64,000 nucleotides of DNA from Paraburkholderia phenazinium. GTDB taxonomy: Bacteria > Pseudomonadota > Gammaproteobacteria > Burkholderiales > Burkholderiaceae. Of this stretch, positions 42,928 to 50,592 are shown one piece after another. Under the pieces are notes generated by a model. That model did not search any database. It was given only the letters and a program-made list of their open reading frames with translations, and was not told the origin of the DNA. A program made the translations under genes and the position numbers. The first letter of the stretch is position 1, and every line of letters begins with the position of its first letter. The stretch is from the NCBI RefSeq assembly GCF_900100735.1, contig NZ_FNCJ01000018.1, positions 1 through 64,000 on the forward strand, given 5' to 3'.

Positions 42928-44112
42928 ATGCGAGTCCTGTTCGTCGTCGGCAATCTAGGTGACTATCATGTACCGCGCTACCAGGCGCTCCTCAGGCTTG
43001 CCAACGGCCGCGGTCATGAAGTATTTCTCGTCGAAGTGTTCGGTAAATCAGGCGTGTACGGCTTTCCGCAGGACCGCCGCACTGCATTCTTCAATACTCA
43101 TCCTGCGAACTGTGTCACGCTCATCAAGGATGCAGGCGAAGGCGACGGGCACACCGTTCGGGTAGCCGTCGAACTGTTTTCGGTGTTCCGCAGGTTCGCG
43201 CCGGACGTGGTCGTCACGCTTGGCTACAACACCAATTACTCTATCGTGCTGTGCGTCCTGAAGGCGCTGACGCGGCGTTGTTCCCTGATCTATATGTCCG
43301 ACTCGAAAGCCGACGACGGCAAACGCTACGCCCTGAAGGAACGCGCCAAGCGCATGCTGGTATCGAGGTTCGACGCCGCACTGGTGGCAGGAGAAAAGCA
43401 CCGTATCTATGCGCAGTCGCTGGGCGTGCCGCTCGAACGTTCGCGCGTGGGCTTCGACGTGATCGACGTCGATTACTTTTCTCGCAAGGCTCGCGAGGCT
43501 GTCTCGAACGCCGCCGACATCCGCGCGCGCTTCACGCTGCCGCCACGCTATGTGCTCTGCGTGAGCCGCTTCGTGGCGCGCAAGAATATCGACCTGTTGA
43601 TTGGCGCGTTTTTTCAGTCAGGACTGCATGCGGCGGGTGTCTCGCTCGTGCTGGTCGGGCAAGGCCCGTGCAAGGAGCAATTGCTCGAGCAGATCGACCG
43701 GCTCGGTCTGAACCGCCATGTGGTGATTCTGAGCTCGGTGCCGAACCAGCATATGCCGGGTCTCTACGCGCTCGCGGATTTCGTCGTGCTCGCCAGCAGA
43801 TTCGATCAATGGGGCTTGTGCATCAACGAGGCCTTCGCGGCCGGCACGCCTGCCATCGTCACGCACGCTTGCGGGGTGGCGAACGAACTGGTGCAGGACG
43901 GCGTCAACGGCTTTATCGTGGAGCCCGGCGACGAATCCGCGCTGGCTACGAAGATCATGCAATTGGGTGGCAACAGCACGCTGCGCGAGCGCTTCTCCGC
44001 CAATGCGCTTACGTCGGTCAGGCGCTGGACTCCGGCGTTGTTCGCGTCGAACACGATTGAACTGGCTGAAGCGATGATTGGGTCGGCGGGGCGCACGCAA
44101 GAGGTGGCGTAG
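42928..44112 (+). CDS. GT4-family glycosyltransferase
   Basis: A 394-residue enzyme from ATG 42928, the first start at the conserved MRVLFVVGNLGDYHVPRYQA strand; GTG/ATG starts upstream lack conservation. The GT-B fold is seen in YVLCVSRFVARKNIDLLIGAF and VSLVLVGQGPCKEQLLEQID, and the GT4 donor-binding motif is DQWGLCINEAFAAGTPAIVT (E-X7-E type). It transfers a sugar from a nucleotide donor, probably for a surface polysaccharide. It is convergent with the AbiE-like genes; a FemAB-like transferase lies 3 kb away. Confidence 0.88.
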   Translation: MRVLFVVGNLGDYHVPRYQALLRLANGRGHEVFLVEVFGKSGVYGFPQDRRTAFFNTHPANCVTLIKDAGEGDGHTVRVAVELFSVFRRFAPDVVVTLGYNTNYSIVLCVLKALTRRCSLIYMSDSKADDGKRYALKERAKRMLVSRFDAALVAGEKHRIYAQSLGVPLERSRVGFDVIDVDYFSRKAREAVSNAADIRARFTLPPRYVLCVSRFVARKNIDLLIGAFFQSGLHAAGVSLVLVGQGPCKEQLLEQIDRLGLNRHVVILSSVPNQHMPGLYALADFVVLASRFDQWGLCINEAFAAGTPAIVTHACGVANELVQDGVNGFIVEPGDESALATKIMQLGGNSTLRERFSANALTSVRRWTPALFASNTIELAEAMIGSAGRTQEVA

Positions 44113-44120
44113 CCAGGAAA

Positions 44121-44729
44121 TCAGGGGCCTGGCCATTCCATCAGCCCGATCCTGAATTCAGCAAGCCGGTTCTCAATCTCCCCTACCGCGTCTTTCGGAT
44201 TGGACTGCCCGCGGTCCAGCCACGCGATCAACTTCGTCATCACGAGGCCCGGTATCGATGCAACGGGGATTTCACAGTGATCTGCAATGCGCACGGCCAC
44301 CGCACTGTCCAGCGCTTCGGCGTAGCCCGCCACGTTCATCACAATTGCCATGTCCGGAGGCCACGCCACTTGCGCGGGAGATACCTCGACGCCGCCGAAC
44401 GGCACCAGATCGACCGGAAAACCATCTCCAATAGTTGGCGAATAGTGAAGCCGATGCAGAACCTTGGCGTCCGGCCGGAAGCCCGGCTCCTGAAGAAGCG
44501 CCGCCCTGAGCGCCTCAAACACTGTCCAGTTCTCGATCGCCATGGCGAAATCGATGTCGGGACTGGCGCGGTTGATAGGGAATCCGTGGATGTGATACAT
44601 CAGAATGTCACGCGCCGTCGCACCGACAACGAAGTACCGCAGGTTCGTCAGACGGGCCACACGATCCATGACTGTCAGCAGAACTTGCTTTCCTTCTGGC
44701 AGCGGCGTCTTAAGATGGATTGGAGTCAT
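44121..44729 (-). CDS. AbiEii-type nucleotidyltransferase toxin, probably C-terminally truncated
   Basis: A 202-residue protein. The nucleotidyltransferase core is visible: RYFVVGATARDILMYHIHGF (G-S/A motif region) and RASPDIDFAMAI (DXD catalytic acids), with the second acid region in GFPVDLVPFGGVE. The end is abrupt, just after LIAWLDRGQSNPKDAV, a position followed in full-length relatives by a roughly 80-100-residue C-terminal helical domain. The final 20 residues (GEIENRLAEFR...) look unlike that domain. It overlaps the AbiEi gene by about 20 bases. Antiphage or toxic activity is therefore doubtful. Confidence 0.75.
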   Translation of the reverse strand: MTPIHLKTPLPEGKQVLLTVMDRVARLTNLRYFVVGATARDILMYHIHGFPINRASPDIDFAMAIENWTVFEALRAALLQEPGFRPDAKVLHRLHYSPTIGDGFPVDLVPFGGVEVSPAQVAWPPDMAIVMNVAGYAEALDSAVAVRIADHCEIPVASIPGLVMTKLIAWLDRGQSNPKDAVGEIENRLAEFRIGLMEWPGP

Positions 44730-45807
44730 CCGCCTGCTCCATCTGGTTGCGAATCAACACCGCAGCCTCCGCATTGCGGGGTTCCCTCGTACGCTGCAAA
44801 TCTGCGTACACGAGCAATGGTGGCGTCGTCACTTTCTCCATCTGTACCTCGTCGAGATGCCAGAAAGCATCGATGATTTCCAGAGTGCCAGCGGGATCGG
44901 CACGCAAGCGATGACGCTTCGCGAGTGCCATCGTAACGTCCGGTCTGACCGTGGGTTCGACATAGAGCGTTTGCGCAGCTGGCCGAAGTTGCTTGGTCAG
45001 TTTTGCGGCAGCAACTTCTCCGCCCCACCACGCTTGCCCGGCGGGAAGCGCTGCATGCTGCCACCATGACGGATCGCCTATTGAGAGCCGTTGCGCGTTG
45101 AGCTTCGGCAGCAGGCGAAGTGGATAGTTGATCGCCCACTCTTCCCTGAGCGCTGCAGGGTCGAGCAATCGCCGGTCGTCCGTGCCCGCCAGCAAGCCGC
45201 GCTCACGCAGGTCGTCCAGCACACTGCCAACGGTGCCAAGCGCCACACCCGCCGCTACCGCAATTTCCCGGTATGGACGGTTAAGCAACTCTGGAGCCGA
45301 TAACAATACAAAAATCATCCTGAGCGCAGAGGCGCTCGCGGACATGGCGGGCTTCCCGGATCTCGATGCCAGACGCCTGATCTCGGGATTCGCCGGCCTG
45401 CCGGTTACAAGCATGTACTGGCCAGGGGCATGCATGTACAGATTGCCGGCCAGATCGATGAACTGCAGGTCGTGCTCGACGCACTCGTCCGCTAAAGCGA
45501 GTGTCAAATAGGCAGTGGCCAGCAAGACCGGAAAAGCCGCGGTGCGGTTCTTCGCCGCGAGGGCTGCCAGTTCTGCCCGCGATCTTATCCGGCCTTGGGC
45601 TGCGAGCGTGTATTGCTGGATCGCACCATTCACGTCGAGCGTCAATTCCCCCGCCCCGGCCAAACCATCGCTTTGCCCAGCCGGGCGAAAGTCGATAATA
45701 CTCAGCGGAACGCGTCCGGGCCGGCTTGCAGCGCTGGTGAGCCGACTGAGCAACGCTTCAGTCGGACGATCAAAGTCCGAAAGGCCATACGGATCGTCGT
45801 CGTTCAT
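44710..45807 (-). CDS. AbiEi-type antitoxin/transcriptional regulator
   Basis: A 365-residue protein from ATG 45807 (MNDDDPYGLSDFDRPT); a GTG start ten codons upstream would run through an operator box. It contains a winged helix-turn-helix region around ELLNRPYREIAVAAGVALGTVGSVLDDLRERGLL and a C-terminal domain with LYVEPTVRPDVTMALAKRHRLRADPAG, as in AbiEi-type type IV antitoxins. AbiEi is known to bind inverted repeats in its own promoter and repress the operon. Two such repeats lie directly upstream. The overlap with the toxin gene implies translational coupling. Confidence 0.8.
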   Translation of the reverse strand: MNDDDPYGLSDFDRPTEALLSRLTSAASRPGRVPLSIIDFRPAGQSDGLAGAGELTLDVNGAIQQYTLAAQGRIRSRAELAALAAKNRTAAFPVLLATAYLTLALADECVEHDLQFIDLAGNLYMHAPGQYMLVTGRPANPEIRRLASRSGKPAMSASASALRMIFVLLSAPELLNRPYREIAVAAGVALGTVGSVLDDLRERGLLAGTDDRRLLDPAALREEWAINYPLRLLPKLNAQRLSIGDPSWWQHAALPAGQAWWGGEVAAAKLTKQLRPAAQTLYVEPTVRPDVTMALAKRHRLRADPAGTLEIIDAFWHLDEVQMEKVTTPPLLVYADLQRTREPRNAEAAVLIRNQMEQADDSNPS

Positions 45808-45816
45808 AGATTTCGC

Positions 45817-45902
45817 TTGTTCAAATAACGTGAACACGCAGCTATTACGAACGACCGATGTCCAATGTTCAATTATTTTTCTTGTTCATATTTTATGAAC
45901 AC
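45817..45902. promoter_or_regulatory. Two TGTTCA-N7-TGAACA operator boxes upstream of AbiEi
   Basis: Perfect copies of TGTTCA-N7-TGAACA occur at 45817-45835 and 45884-45902, with centres 67 bases apart, in an AT-rich stretch directly above the AbiEi start. A half-site TGTTCA lies at 45867-45872 and another TGAACA shortly after 45912. AbiEi autoregulators bind paired inverted repeats, so this is probably the operator of the type IV toxin-antitoxin operon. Confidence 0.65.
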
Positions 45903-46033
45903 CAGACTTATCTGAACAAATTCTACGCTCCCCGTCAATGTCGCGAGCATCGCGCCTGGATCGTCGCCTCGACGGAGCGCGCATCGATCTATGACGGCGG
46001 CATTCAAATCGCGCACGCCGCGCAGCCCAACTC

Positions 46034-47068
46034 TCAGAGGTTAGGCGCAAACACCACCGCCGAGCCCGGCACGATGCGGCGCTTCAGAATGCGCGCGACC
46101 GAATACATGGTCCCGAGGCGCTCGACCCCTAAGCGCTGCTTCAATACCCCGCCAAAGCCATCGAGAAAGTTATAGGTAGCCCGGCTGGAGAAGCCGTCGA
46201 AATCGAACGTCAGCTTGCGCTCGAGCGCGTGCTGGATGCCCATCCAGATCAGCAGGCTGATCGACCCGCCATGCGCCCCGAGCGCGCGCGAGGAAAGCAG
46301 GTAATACATCGTATGCTGGTCCCAGACGAGACCGATCGCGGCGACCAGCGTCCCACCAGGGCCATAGGCGCCAAGCAGATGCCCGGCCTTGCGCTCGACA
46401 AACGCGTTCACAAGCTGGCGCATCACCATTGAACCATAAGCATTCGTGCGCGAACGCTCCAACAGATTCAATTCGTAGAACTGCAGGAATTCGCTAGGCG
46501 TGGCGATGGGCGCGACCGTCAGCTTCCTTTCGGCACTGCGGATGACATTGCGCGTTTTGGCGTGCAGACGCGCCCAGGCCTCCGGTATCGTGCAATCTGG
46601 CGAGATCTGGAAGGTGTAACGCGCGGACACCGTAAAACCGCGCAACGCGAACGCAAGTGCATCTTCGACCCGAGGATCGAAGAGTTGAAAGAAGCTATCG
46701 AAATGCGGCAGTTGCTCGACCAGGTCCGTCGTGACGCTCAGCCGATGACGCTGTTCGTGAGTGCTGTCGAGACCCAAGGAGGGGATAACGGGACCAAGGG
46801 TACGCGTGAGCGGCGGGAGCTGAGAGATCCTCCACATGCCCTTGCGCGTGAAATAGTATGGCAATTCGCCAAGCACATCGGTGCCGCGCACGACCTTGGC
46901 CATGCTCCAGTTGCCACCGGTCGCGATATCGAGCCACCACGGTTCATGGAAAATGGAGCGGGCCGCAGACTCATCGAGCAAGCGCGCCGGCGCAGCGGTA
47001 GACGGCGCGGCGGCGGGGCCGCGCATCACGTGCTCAGTAGGCAACGTCCGGTCTCGTAGTGTCGTCAT
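46034..47068 (-). CDS. FemAB/CelD-like GNAT-fold acyltransferase
   Basis: A 344-residue protein from ATG 47068; an ATG at 47107 is also possible. The region around residues 150-300 has LHAKTRNVIRSAERKLTVAP, a Tyr/Phe-rich FLQFYELNLLERSRTNAYGSMVMRQL and GGTLVAAIGLVWDQHTMYYLLSSRALGAHGGSISLLIW, the GNAT fold of the FemAB/CelD (acetyltransf_6) group. Members transfer aminoacyl or acyl groups and commonly occur in exopolysaccharide or cell-wall clusters. Its neighbour across the AbiE locus is a glycosyltransferase, so a polysaccharide role is plausible. Confidence 0.75.
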   Translation of the reverse strand: MTTLRDRTLPTEHVMRGPAAAPSTAAPARLLDESAARSIFHEPWWLDIATGGNWSMAKVVRGTDVLGELPYYFTRKGMWRISQLPPLTRTLGPVIPSLGLDSTHEQRHRLSVTTDLVEQLPHFDSFFQLFDPRVEDALAFALRGFTVSARYTFQISPDCTIPEAWARLHAKTRNVIRSAERKLTVAPIATPSEFLQFYELNLLERSRTNAYGSMVMRQLVNAFVERKAGHLLGAYGPGGTLVAAIGLVWDQHTMYYLLSSRALGAHGGSISLLIWMGIQHALERKLTFDFDGFSSRATYNFLDGFGGVLKQRLGVERLGTMYSVARILKRRIVPGSAVVFAPNL

Positions 47069-47637
47069 CGGCGATTCACATTGTTCCGGACCTGATCGTG
47101 CAGCCATTGTTTTCTCGACGCCCGGACTGTCGTGCCGCGAGGCACGCCACCGCGACCTAAGTCCTTCCCCCTGACGGCCACGGAAGTAAACGCGATCTTG
47201 CACACGGGCGCGGCCACGACCCGGCTAAACCGAGTCTATTCGTAGTCCGGTAGTGCATTTACGCCAAAATCGAGCCGAACAGACGAATACCGCCACAGAT
47301 ACAGCGCCGGCGGTGCGGCAACCAGGTATTTCTTCAGCAGAAACTCTCACAGTGCTCTAACACTTCGACGGCTGGGTTTTGCAGAAAGCCATTCGATCTA
47401 CGTATCAAGCTGTCCTGTATCGCGGGCGAAAAGGTTTGTTTTCTACAAATATTGTTTCGTTTTCTACAAAGATTGTTTGACGCGCCGATTATCCTTGCCA
47501 CGTAAAACGTCAGCCCAGCATACTAGCCAGCATCATTCAGGACACCGTTTCATTACGGCAAAATTTATCGCACATCCAGCGCAGGGCTGGTCGGCCGCGG
47601 CAATCAGAATATAAATCTACGGGTATTCGAGGAAACC
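47069..47637. other. Long AT-richer intergenic region with tandem repeats
   Basis: About 570 bases between the FemAB-like gene start and the small gene at 47638. The left part should hold the FemAB-like promoter. Base composition drops in AT-rich patches around 47430-47480, where two 20-bp tandem repeats are found (separate entry). No gene was recognised. Confidence 0.5.
47438..47478. repeat. Tandem 20-bp repeats (21-bp period)
   Basis: GTTTTCTACAAA plus TATTGTTT (47438-47457) and GTTTTCTACAAA plus GATTGTTT (47459-47478) match at 19 of 20 positions with a single base between, a 21-bp or two-helical-turn period. They lie 160 bases above the gene at 47638 in an AT-rich patch, and look like paired protein-binding sites. 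A TTGACG element overlaps the end of the second copy (47477-47482). Confidence 0.7.
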
Positions 47638-47907
47638 ATGAACATGCGATTGAGCAGTGTCGAGCTGCGTCCGGTCGATCTTGCCGAGCCCGAGGTCGCG
47701 ACGCTTTATCTGGAGTGCCTCGAGGCTGAAAAACGCTTGCGGGGCGCGCGCAAAGTGGCTGCCGCAGCGGTTTTCCAGGTGCGGGAGAAACAACTCAATG
47801 AGTTATGGAAACGTCTCAGCGAAATCGACCCGCAACTGTGCGACGCATTGCAAGAGGGTGTGCGCGACTGGCATGAAGTTGCGGTGAAATTGCGCGGCGG
47901 CGAGTAG
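47638..47907 (+). CDS. Small conserved-looking protein of unknown function
   Basis: An 89-residue protein, MNMRLSSVELRPVDLAEPEV..., acidic and helical (LYLECLEAEKRLRGARKVAA, QVREKQLNELWKRLSEIDPQ). No domain was recognised. Its composition is normal for the region and the reading frame is free of stops, which supports a real gene. Tandem 20-bp repeats and a possible -35 element lie about 160-200 bases upstream. It stands alone in a regulator-rich stretch. Confidence 0.6.
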   Translation: MNMRLSSVELRPVDLAEPEVATLYLECLEAEKRLRGARKVAAAAVFQVREKQLNELWKRLSEIDPQLCDALQEGVRDWHEVAVKLRGGE

Positions 47908-47998
47908 GCGGCGAAGCGGGATCGCAGCAGCGCCACGACGCATCACGCGATCTGCACCTGCTCGAAGCCGTCGGCACTTGCACCGGCGCCCTGCCTTG

Positions 47999-48133
47999 TT
48001 AGGGACGCAGCAAGTCGAAGCCACCCAGCACGACCACACCACTGAGCGCGATCATCGCCACCGAGTGCTGACCAAAATAGAGAATGGCGGCGGCTGACCA
48101 GGTAGCGAGAGAAAAAGCGGCGATACGTTTCAT
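47999..48133 (-). CDS. Tiny membrane protein downstream of the second MarR box
   Basis: A 44-residue frame starting MKRIAAFSLATWSAAAILYF with two hydrophobic segments and a short C-terminus, LGGFDLLRP. It is preceded by a GAGTTTGCC-like sequence but no strong ribosome-binding site. A TTAGCTATGCAACTA box at 48197-48211 lies about 65 bases upstream, identical to the box in front of the MarR gene, so it may belong to the same regulon. Short and unrecognised, hence the low confidence. Confidence 0.4.
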   Translation of the reverse strand: MKRIAAFSLATWSAAAILYFGQHSVAMIALSGVVVLGGFDLLRP

Positions 48134-48196
48134 GATGAGTTTGCCAGTCCTGCCGGCTTCAAGATGGGACCAATGGTACATATGGCCCCTAAATAA

Positions 48197-48211
48197 TTAG
48201 CTATGCAACTA
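48197..48211. promoter_or_regulatory. MarR-type operator box (copy 1)
   Basis: TTAGCTATGCAACTA, an imperfect palindrome with TAG/CTA ends, lies 22 bases after the MarR gene stop and above the tiny membrane gene. It is identical to the box at 48673-48687. Confidence 0.6.
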
Positions 48212-48232
48212 TATGCGAACAAAAAAGACACT

Positions 48233-48649
48233 TCACGGAAGTGCCTCGCGAACCCCACGGATCTTCGACACAGCCTCCGTAAACTCCGCGCCGCCCAGCA
48301 CTTTCTTTAGCCTGGCGGTCACCGCCCCGCTTGCGCCGTTCAACTCGGCTTTGATTTCAAGCGCCTTGGCGGTGGGGAAAATGGAGACTTCCCGCCCGTC
48401 CTCTTCAGTGCGGCGGCGTTCGATGTAGCCCTTGGCTTCCAGACCGTCCAGCGCCCGCGTGGCGGTGGGCCGTGCGATAAACAGTTCTTCAGACAATTCG
48501 CGCTGCAGCATGCCCGGGCGATCGATCACCGCCCGCAGCATGAAGCCTTGTGGCGGCGTCACCTCGAAAGGCTCGAACGCTTCCACCCACTCGCGTTCAA
48601 GACGGCGAGCCAGCGCGGAGGTGTTGAAGTAAAGGCAATGATCGAACAT
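48233..48649 (-). CDS. MarR family transcriptional regulator
   Basis: A 138-residue regulator. The winged helix-turn-helix is visible in GMLQRELSEELFIARPTATRALDGLEAKGYIERRRTEEDGREVSIFPTAKAL, with ARPTATRALDGLEAKG the recognition helix region. Identical TTAGCTATGCAACTA boxes lie 24 bases before its start and 22 bases beyond its stop. MarR proteins autoregulate via such imperfect palindromes and release them on binding phenolic ligands. The ligand and target genes are unknown. Confidence 0.92.
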   Translation of the reverse strand: MFDHCLYFNTSALARRLEREWVEAFEPFEVTPPQGFMLRAVIDRPGMLQRELSEELFIARPTATRALDGLEAKGYIERRRTEEDGREVSIFPTAKALEIKAELNGASGAVTARLKKVLGGAEFTEAVSKIRGVREALP

Positions 48650-48672
48650 GTGCCAAGAATACGCGAAACTCG

Positions 48673-48687
48673 TTAGCTATGCAACTA
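48673..48687. promoter_or_regulatory. MarR-type operator box (copy 2), upstream of marR
   Basis: TTAGCTATGCAACTA at 48673-48687, 24 bases upstream of the MarR start, is identical over 15 bases to the box at 48197-48211. Position and symmetry suggest an autoregulatory operator. Confidence 0.65.
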
Positions 48688-48739
48688 GTTTTGAGATGCC
48701 CCATTCGGGGGAAAGCTCATAGCAAGCACGTGATGCGCT

Positions 48740-49006
48740 TCACTCCGCAGGATCGAGGAACAGCTCGGCACACAAGCTGCGGCCTGCATCGCTTAGGCGC
48801 GCGGTACCTGTGCCCTCCTCCGTGAAGTTCGTCTCGGCAATGCCGCCATCCACTAGCGCCGTCAGTTGCCGCCGCAGCGCGCTCATCGGCACGCCTGCTT
48901 GCTTCGAGAGCTTCGCCAGCGACCAGTCGCGCCCAGGCGTTTCCTGCTCCGCACGCCAGAGTTGCATCAGCACGGCCACCAGCACCGGATCGACTTCATC
49001 GTTCAT
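48740..49006 (-). CDS. Small winged-helix (MarR/ArsR-like) regulator
   Basis: An 88-residue protein. WSLAKLSKQAGVPMSALRRQLTALVDGGIAETNFTEEGTGTARLSDAGRSL is a winged-helix segment with a beta-wing, as in small MarR-like or DtxR-like domains. It lies 10 bases downstream of the MocR-type gene on the same strand, so the two probably share an operon and might act together. No ligand or target is known. Confidence 0.75.
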   Translation of the reverse strand: MNDEVDPVLVAVLMQLWRAEQETPGRDWSLAKLSKQAGVPMSALRRQLTALVDGGIAETNFTEEGTGTARLSDAGRSLCAELFLDPAE

Positions 49007-49016
49007 CTGTTTGTCC

Positions 49017-50432
49017 TCAGGCCATCTCTGCGACGAGACCGCCTAACGTCCTGAGCGCCGCTTCGGTCTGCGCGGTCCAGGGATAGCTATAGTTCAGCCG
49101 GATAAAGTGGCGAAAATCGTTGCGCGTCGAAAACATGTAGCCCGGTCCCACCGTGATGCCACGTGCGAGCGCGGCCTGATAGAGCTGCATCGAATCGACG
49201 CGTGCGGGCATCTCCACCCACAGCACGTAGCCGCCCTGTGGTGAGGAAATGCGCGTGCCGGACGGAAAAAAGCGCTGCACCATCGCGCTCATCAGCCGCG
49301 CCTGCTGGCGGTAGAACTTGCGCACATGACGCAGATGGCGGTCATAGCCGTCCTGGCGCAGATAGTCGGCCACGGCCACCTGCGGTACCGAAGGCGTCGT
49401 CAGCGTGTTCAGGAACTTGAGCTTTTCGACCTGAGCGCGGTAACGGCCCGGCATCGCCCAGCCGATCCGGTACGAAGCGGTCAGGCTCTTCGAAAACGAC
49501 GCACAGTGCAACACCAGCCCTTTGGTATCGAAGTTCTTCAGGGTCGTAGGCCGCGCGTCGCCGAAATACAGTTCCTGATACACGTCGTTTTCGATCACCG
49601 GGATATCGTGCGCCGTCAGCAGTTCGACGAGCTGCCGCTTCCTTTCGTCCGGCATCTGAAAACCTAGCGGGTTCTGGAAGTTCGGCATCACCATGCAGGC
49701 CGCGATTTTCTGCTTCTCCAGGATCTCCGCCAGTACCTCGATATCGATCCCTTCGGTCGGATGCGTCGCCACCGCGATTGCGCGCATGCCGAGACGCTCG
49801 ATGGCGTGCAGCATCGCGTAGTAAGTCGGCGATTCGACCACCACCGTGTCGCCCGGCTTCGCCACGGCCTGCAGGCTCAGATTGATCGCCTCGGTGGCGC
49901 CGAGCGTGATGATGATTTCGTCCGGATCGACCGGCACGCCGTTTTCGGCGTAACGCCGCGCGATCTGGCGGATCAGTTCCGGGTTGCCCGGCGGCAGGTC
50001 ATCGATCAGGTTCCAGCTCGAGTGGCGCCGTGCAATCGCATTCGCGTACTGGTTGATGCGCCGCCACGGAAACAGCGTGGGATCGGGATACGGCGAGCCG
50101 AGCGGGACGGCGTCGTGCGCGCGGATGCTGCGCAGGGTGGACAGCACCAGCCGGCTCACGTCCACTTCCGCAGCGGGCGCGGGGCTCGGCGCCGGCTGCT
50201 CGCGGCCGGTCTGGGGCGCCGCCGCCAGTTCGCGCACGAAATAGCCGGATTGCGGCCGCGTTTCGATCAGACCTCGCCCTTCCAGCAGCGCGTAGGCGTG
50301 CAGCACGGTCTTGATGCTGACGCCGTGCTGCTGGCTCGCCTGGCGCACCGAGGGGATCCGTTCGCCAGCGGCGAACACGCCGCGGCGCACGGCTGCGCCG
50401 ATTTCATCGGCGAGTTTTTCGTAGAGCTTCAA
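49017..50432 (-). CDS. MocR/PdxR-type GntR regulator with aminotransferase domain
   Basis: A 471-residue protein. The N-terminal GntR winged helix (MKLYEKLADEIGAAVRRGVF...SVRQASQQHGVSIKTVLHAYALLEGRGLI) is linked to a type I aminotransferase-like domain with the PLP-binding Lys in SFSKSLTASYRIGWAMPGRY and NFQNPLGFQMPDERKRQLVELL. MocR regulators sense PLP or PLP-amine adducts and control vitamin B6, taurine or GABA genes. A perfect 29-bp palindrome occupies the gap to the divergent oxidoreductase gene. The regulated pathway is unknown. Confidence 0.92.
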   Translation of the reverse strand: MKLYEKLADEIGAAVRRGVFAAGERIPSVRQASQQHGVSIKTVLHAYALLEGRGLIETRPQSGYFVRELAAAPQTGREQPAPSPAPAAEVDVSRLVLSTLRSIRAHDAVPLGSPYPDPTLFPWRRINQYANAIARRHSSWNLIDDLPPGNPELIRQIARRYAENGVPVDPDEIIITLGATEAINLSLQAVAKPGDTVVVESPTYYAMLHAIERLGMRAIAVATHPTEGIDIEVLAEILEKQKIAACMVMPNFQNPLGFQMPDERKRQLVELLTAHDIPVIENDVYQELYFGDARPTTLKNFDTKGLVLHCASFSKSLTASYRIGWAMPGRYRAQVEKLKFLNTLTTPSVPQVAVADYLRQDGYDRHLRHVRKFYRQQARLMSAMVQRFFPSGTRISSPQGGYVLWVEMPARVDSMQLYQAALARGITVGPGYMFSTRNDFRHFIRLNYSYPWTAQTEAALRTLGGLVAEMA

Positions 50433-50516
50433 AGGGTCAGCAACAGCAAAAGGCAGGAGAATGACCGCAGTCTATGACAAATCTCAAAAAACTGTATCCC
50501 TTACCTTTCCTGTTTT

Positions 50517-50545
50517 CTGTGTTCCGAAACCTTTTCGGAACACAG
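50517..50545. promoter_or_regulatory. Perfect 13-bp inverted repeat between MocR and FdhF/YdeP genes
   Basis: CTGTGTTCCGAAA (50517-50529), a CCT spacer and its exact reverse complement (50533-50545) lie 84 bases above the MocR start and 47 bases above the oxidoreductase start. The symmetry and the divergent gene arrangement make it the probable MocR operator or a dual-control site. It is not followed by a T-tract, so it is not a terminator. Confidence 0.7.
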
Positions 50546-50592
50546 TAAGCTTGAGTTCATCGGCAAATCCGCCTATCCCAGGCAACAAGGTC

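Noticed and set aside
50517..50545. The 29-bp palindrome as a transcription terminator
   Set aside because: It lies between two divergent gene starts, with no T-tract, so it is better explained as an operator.
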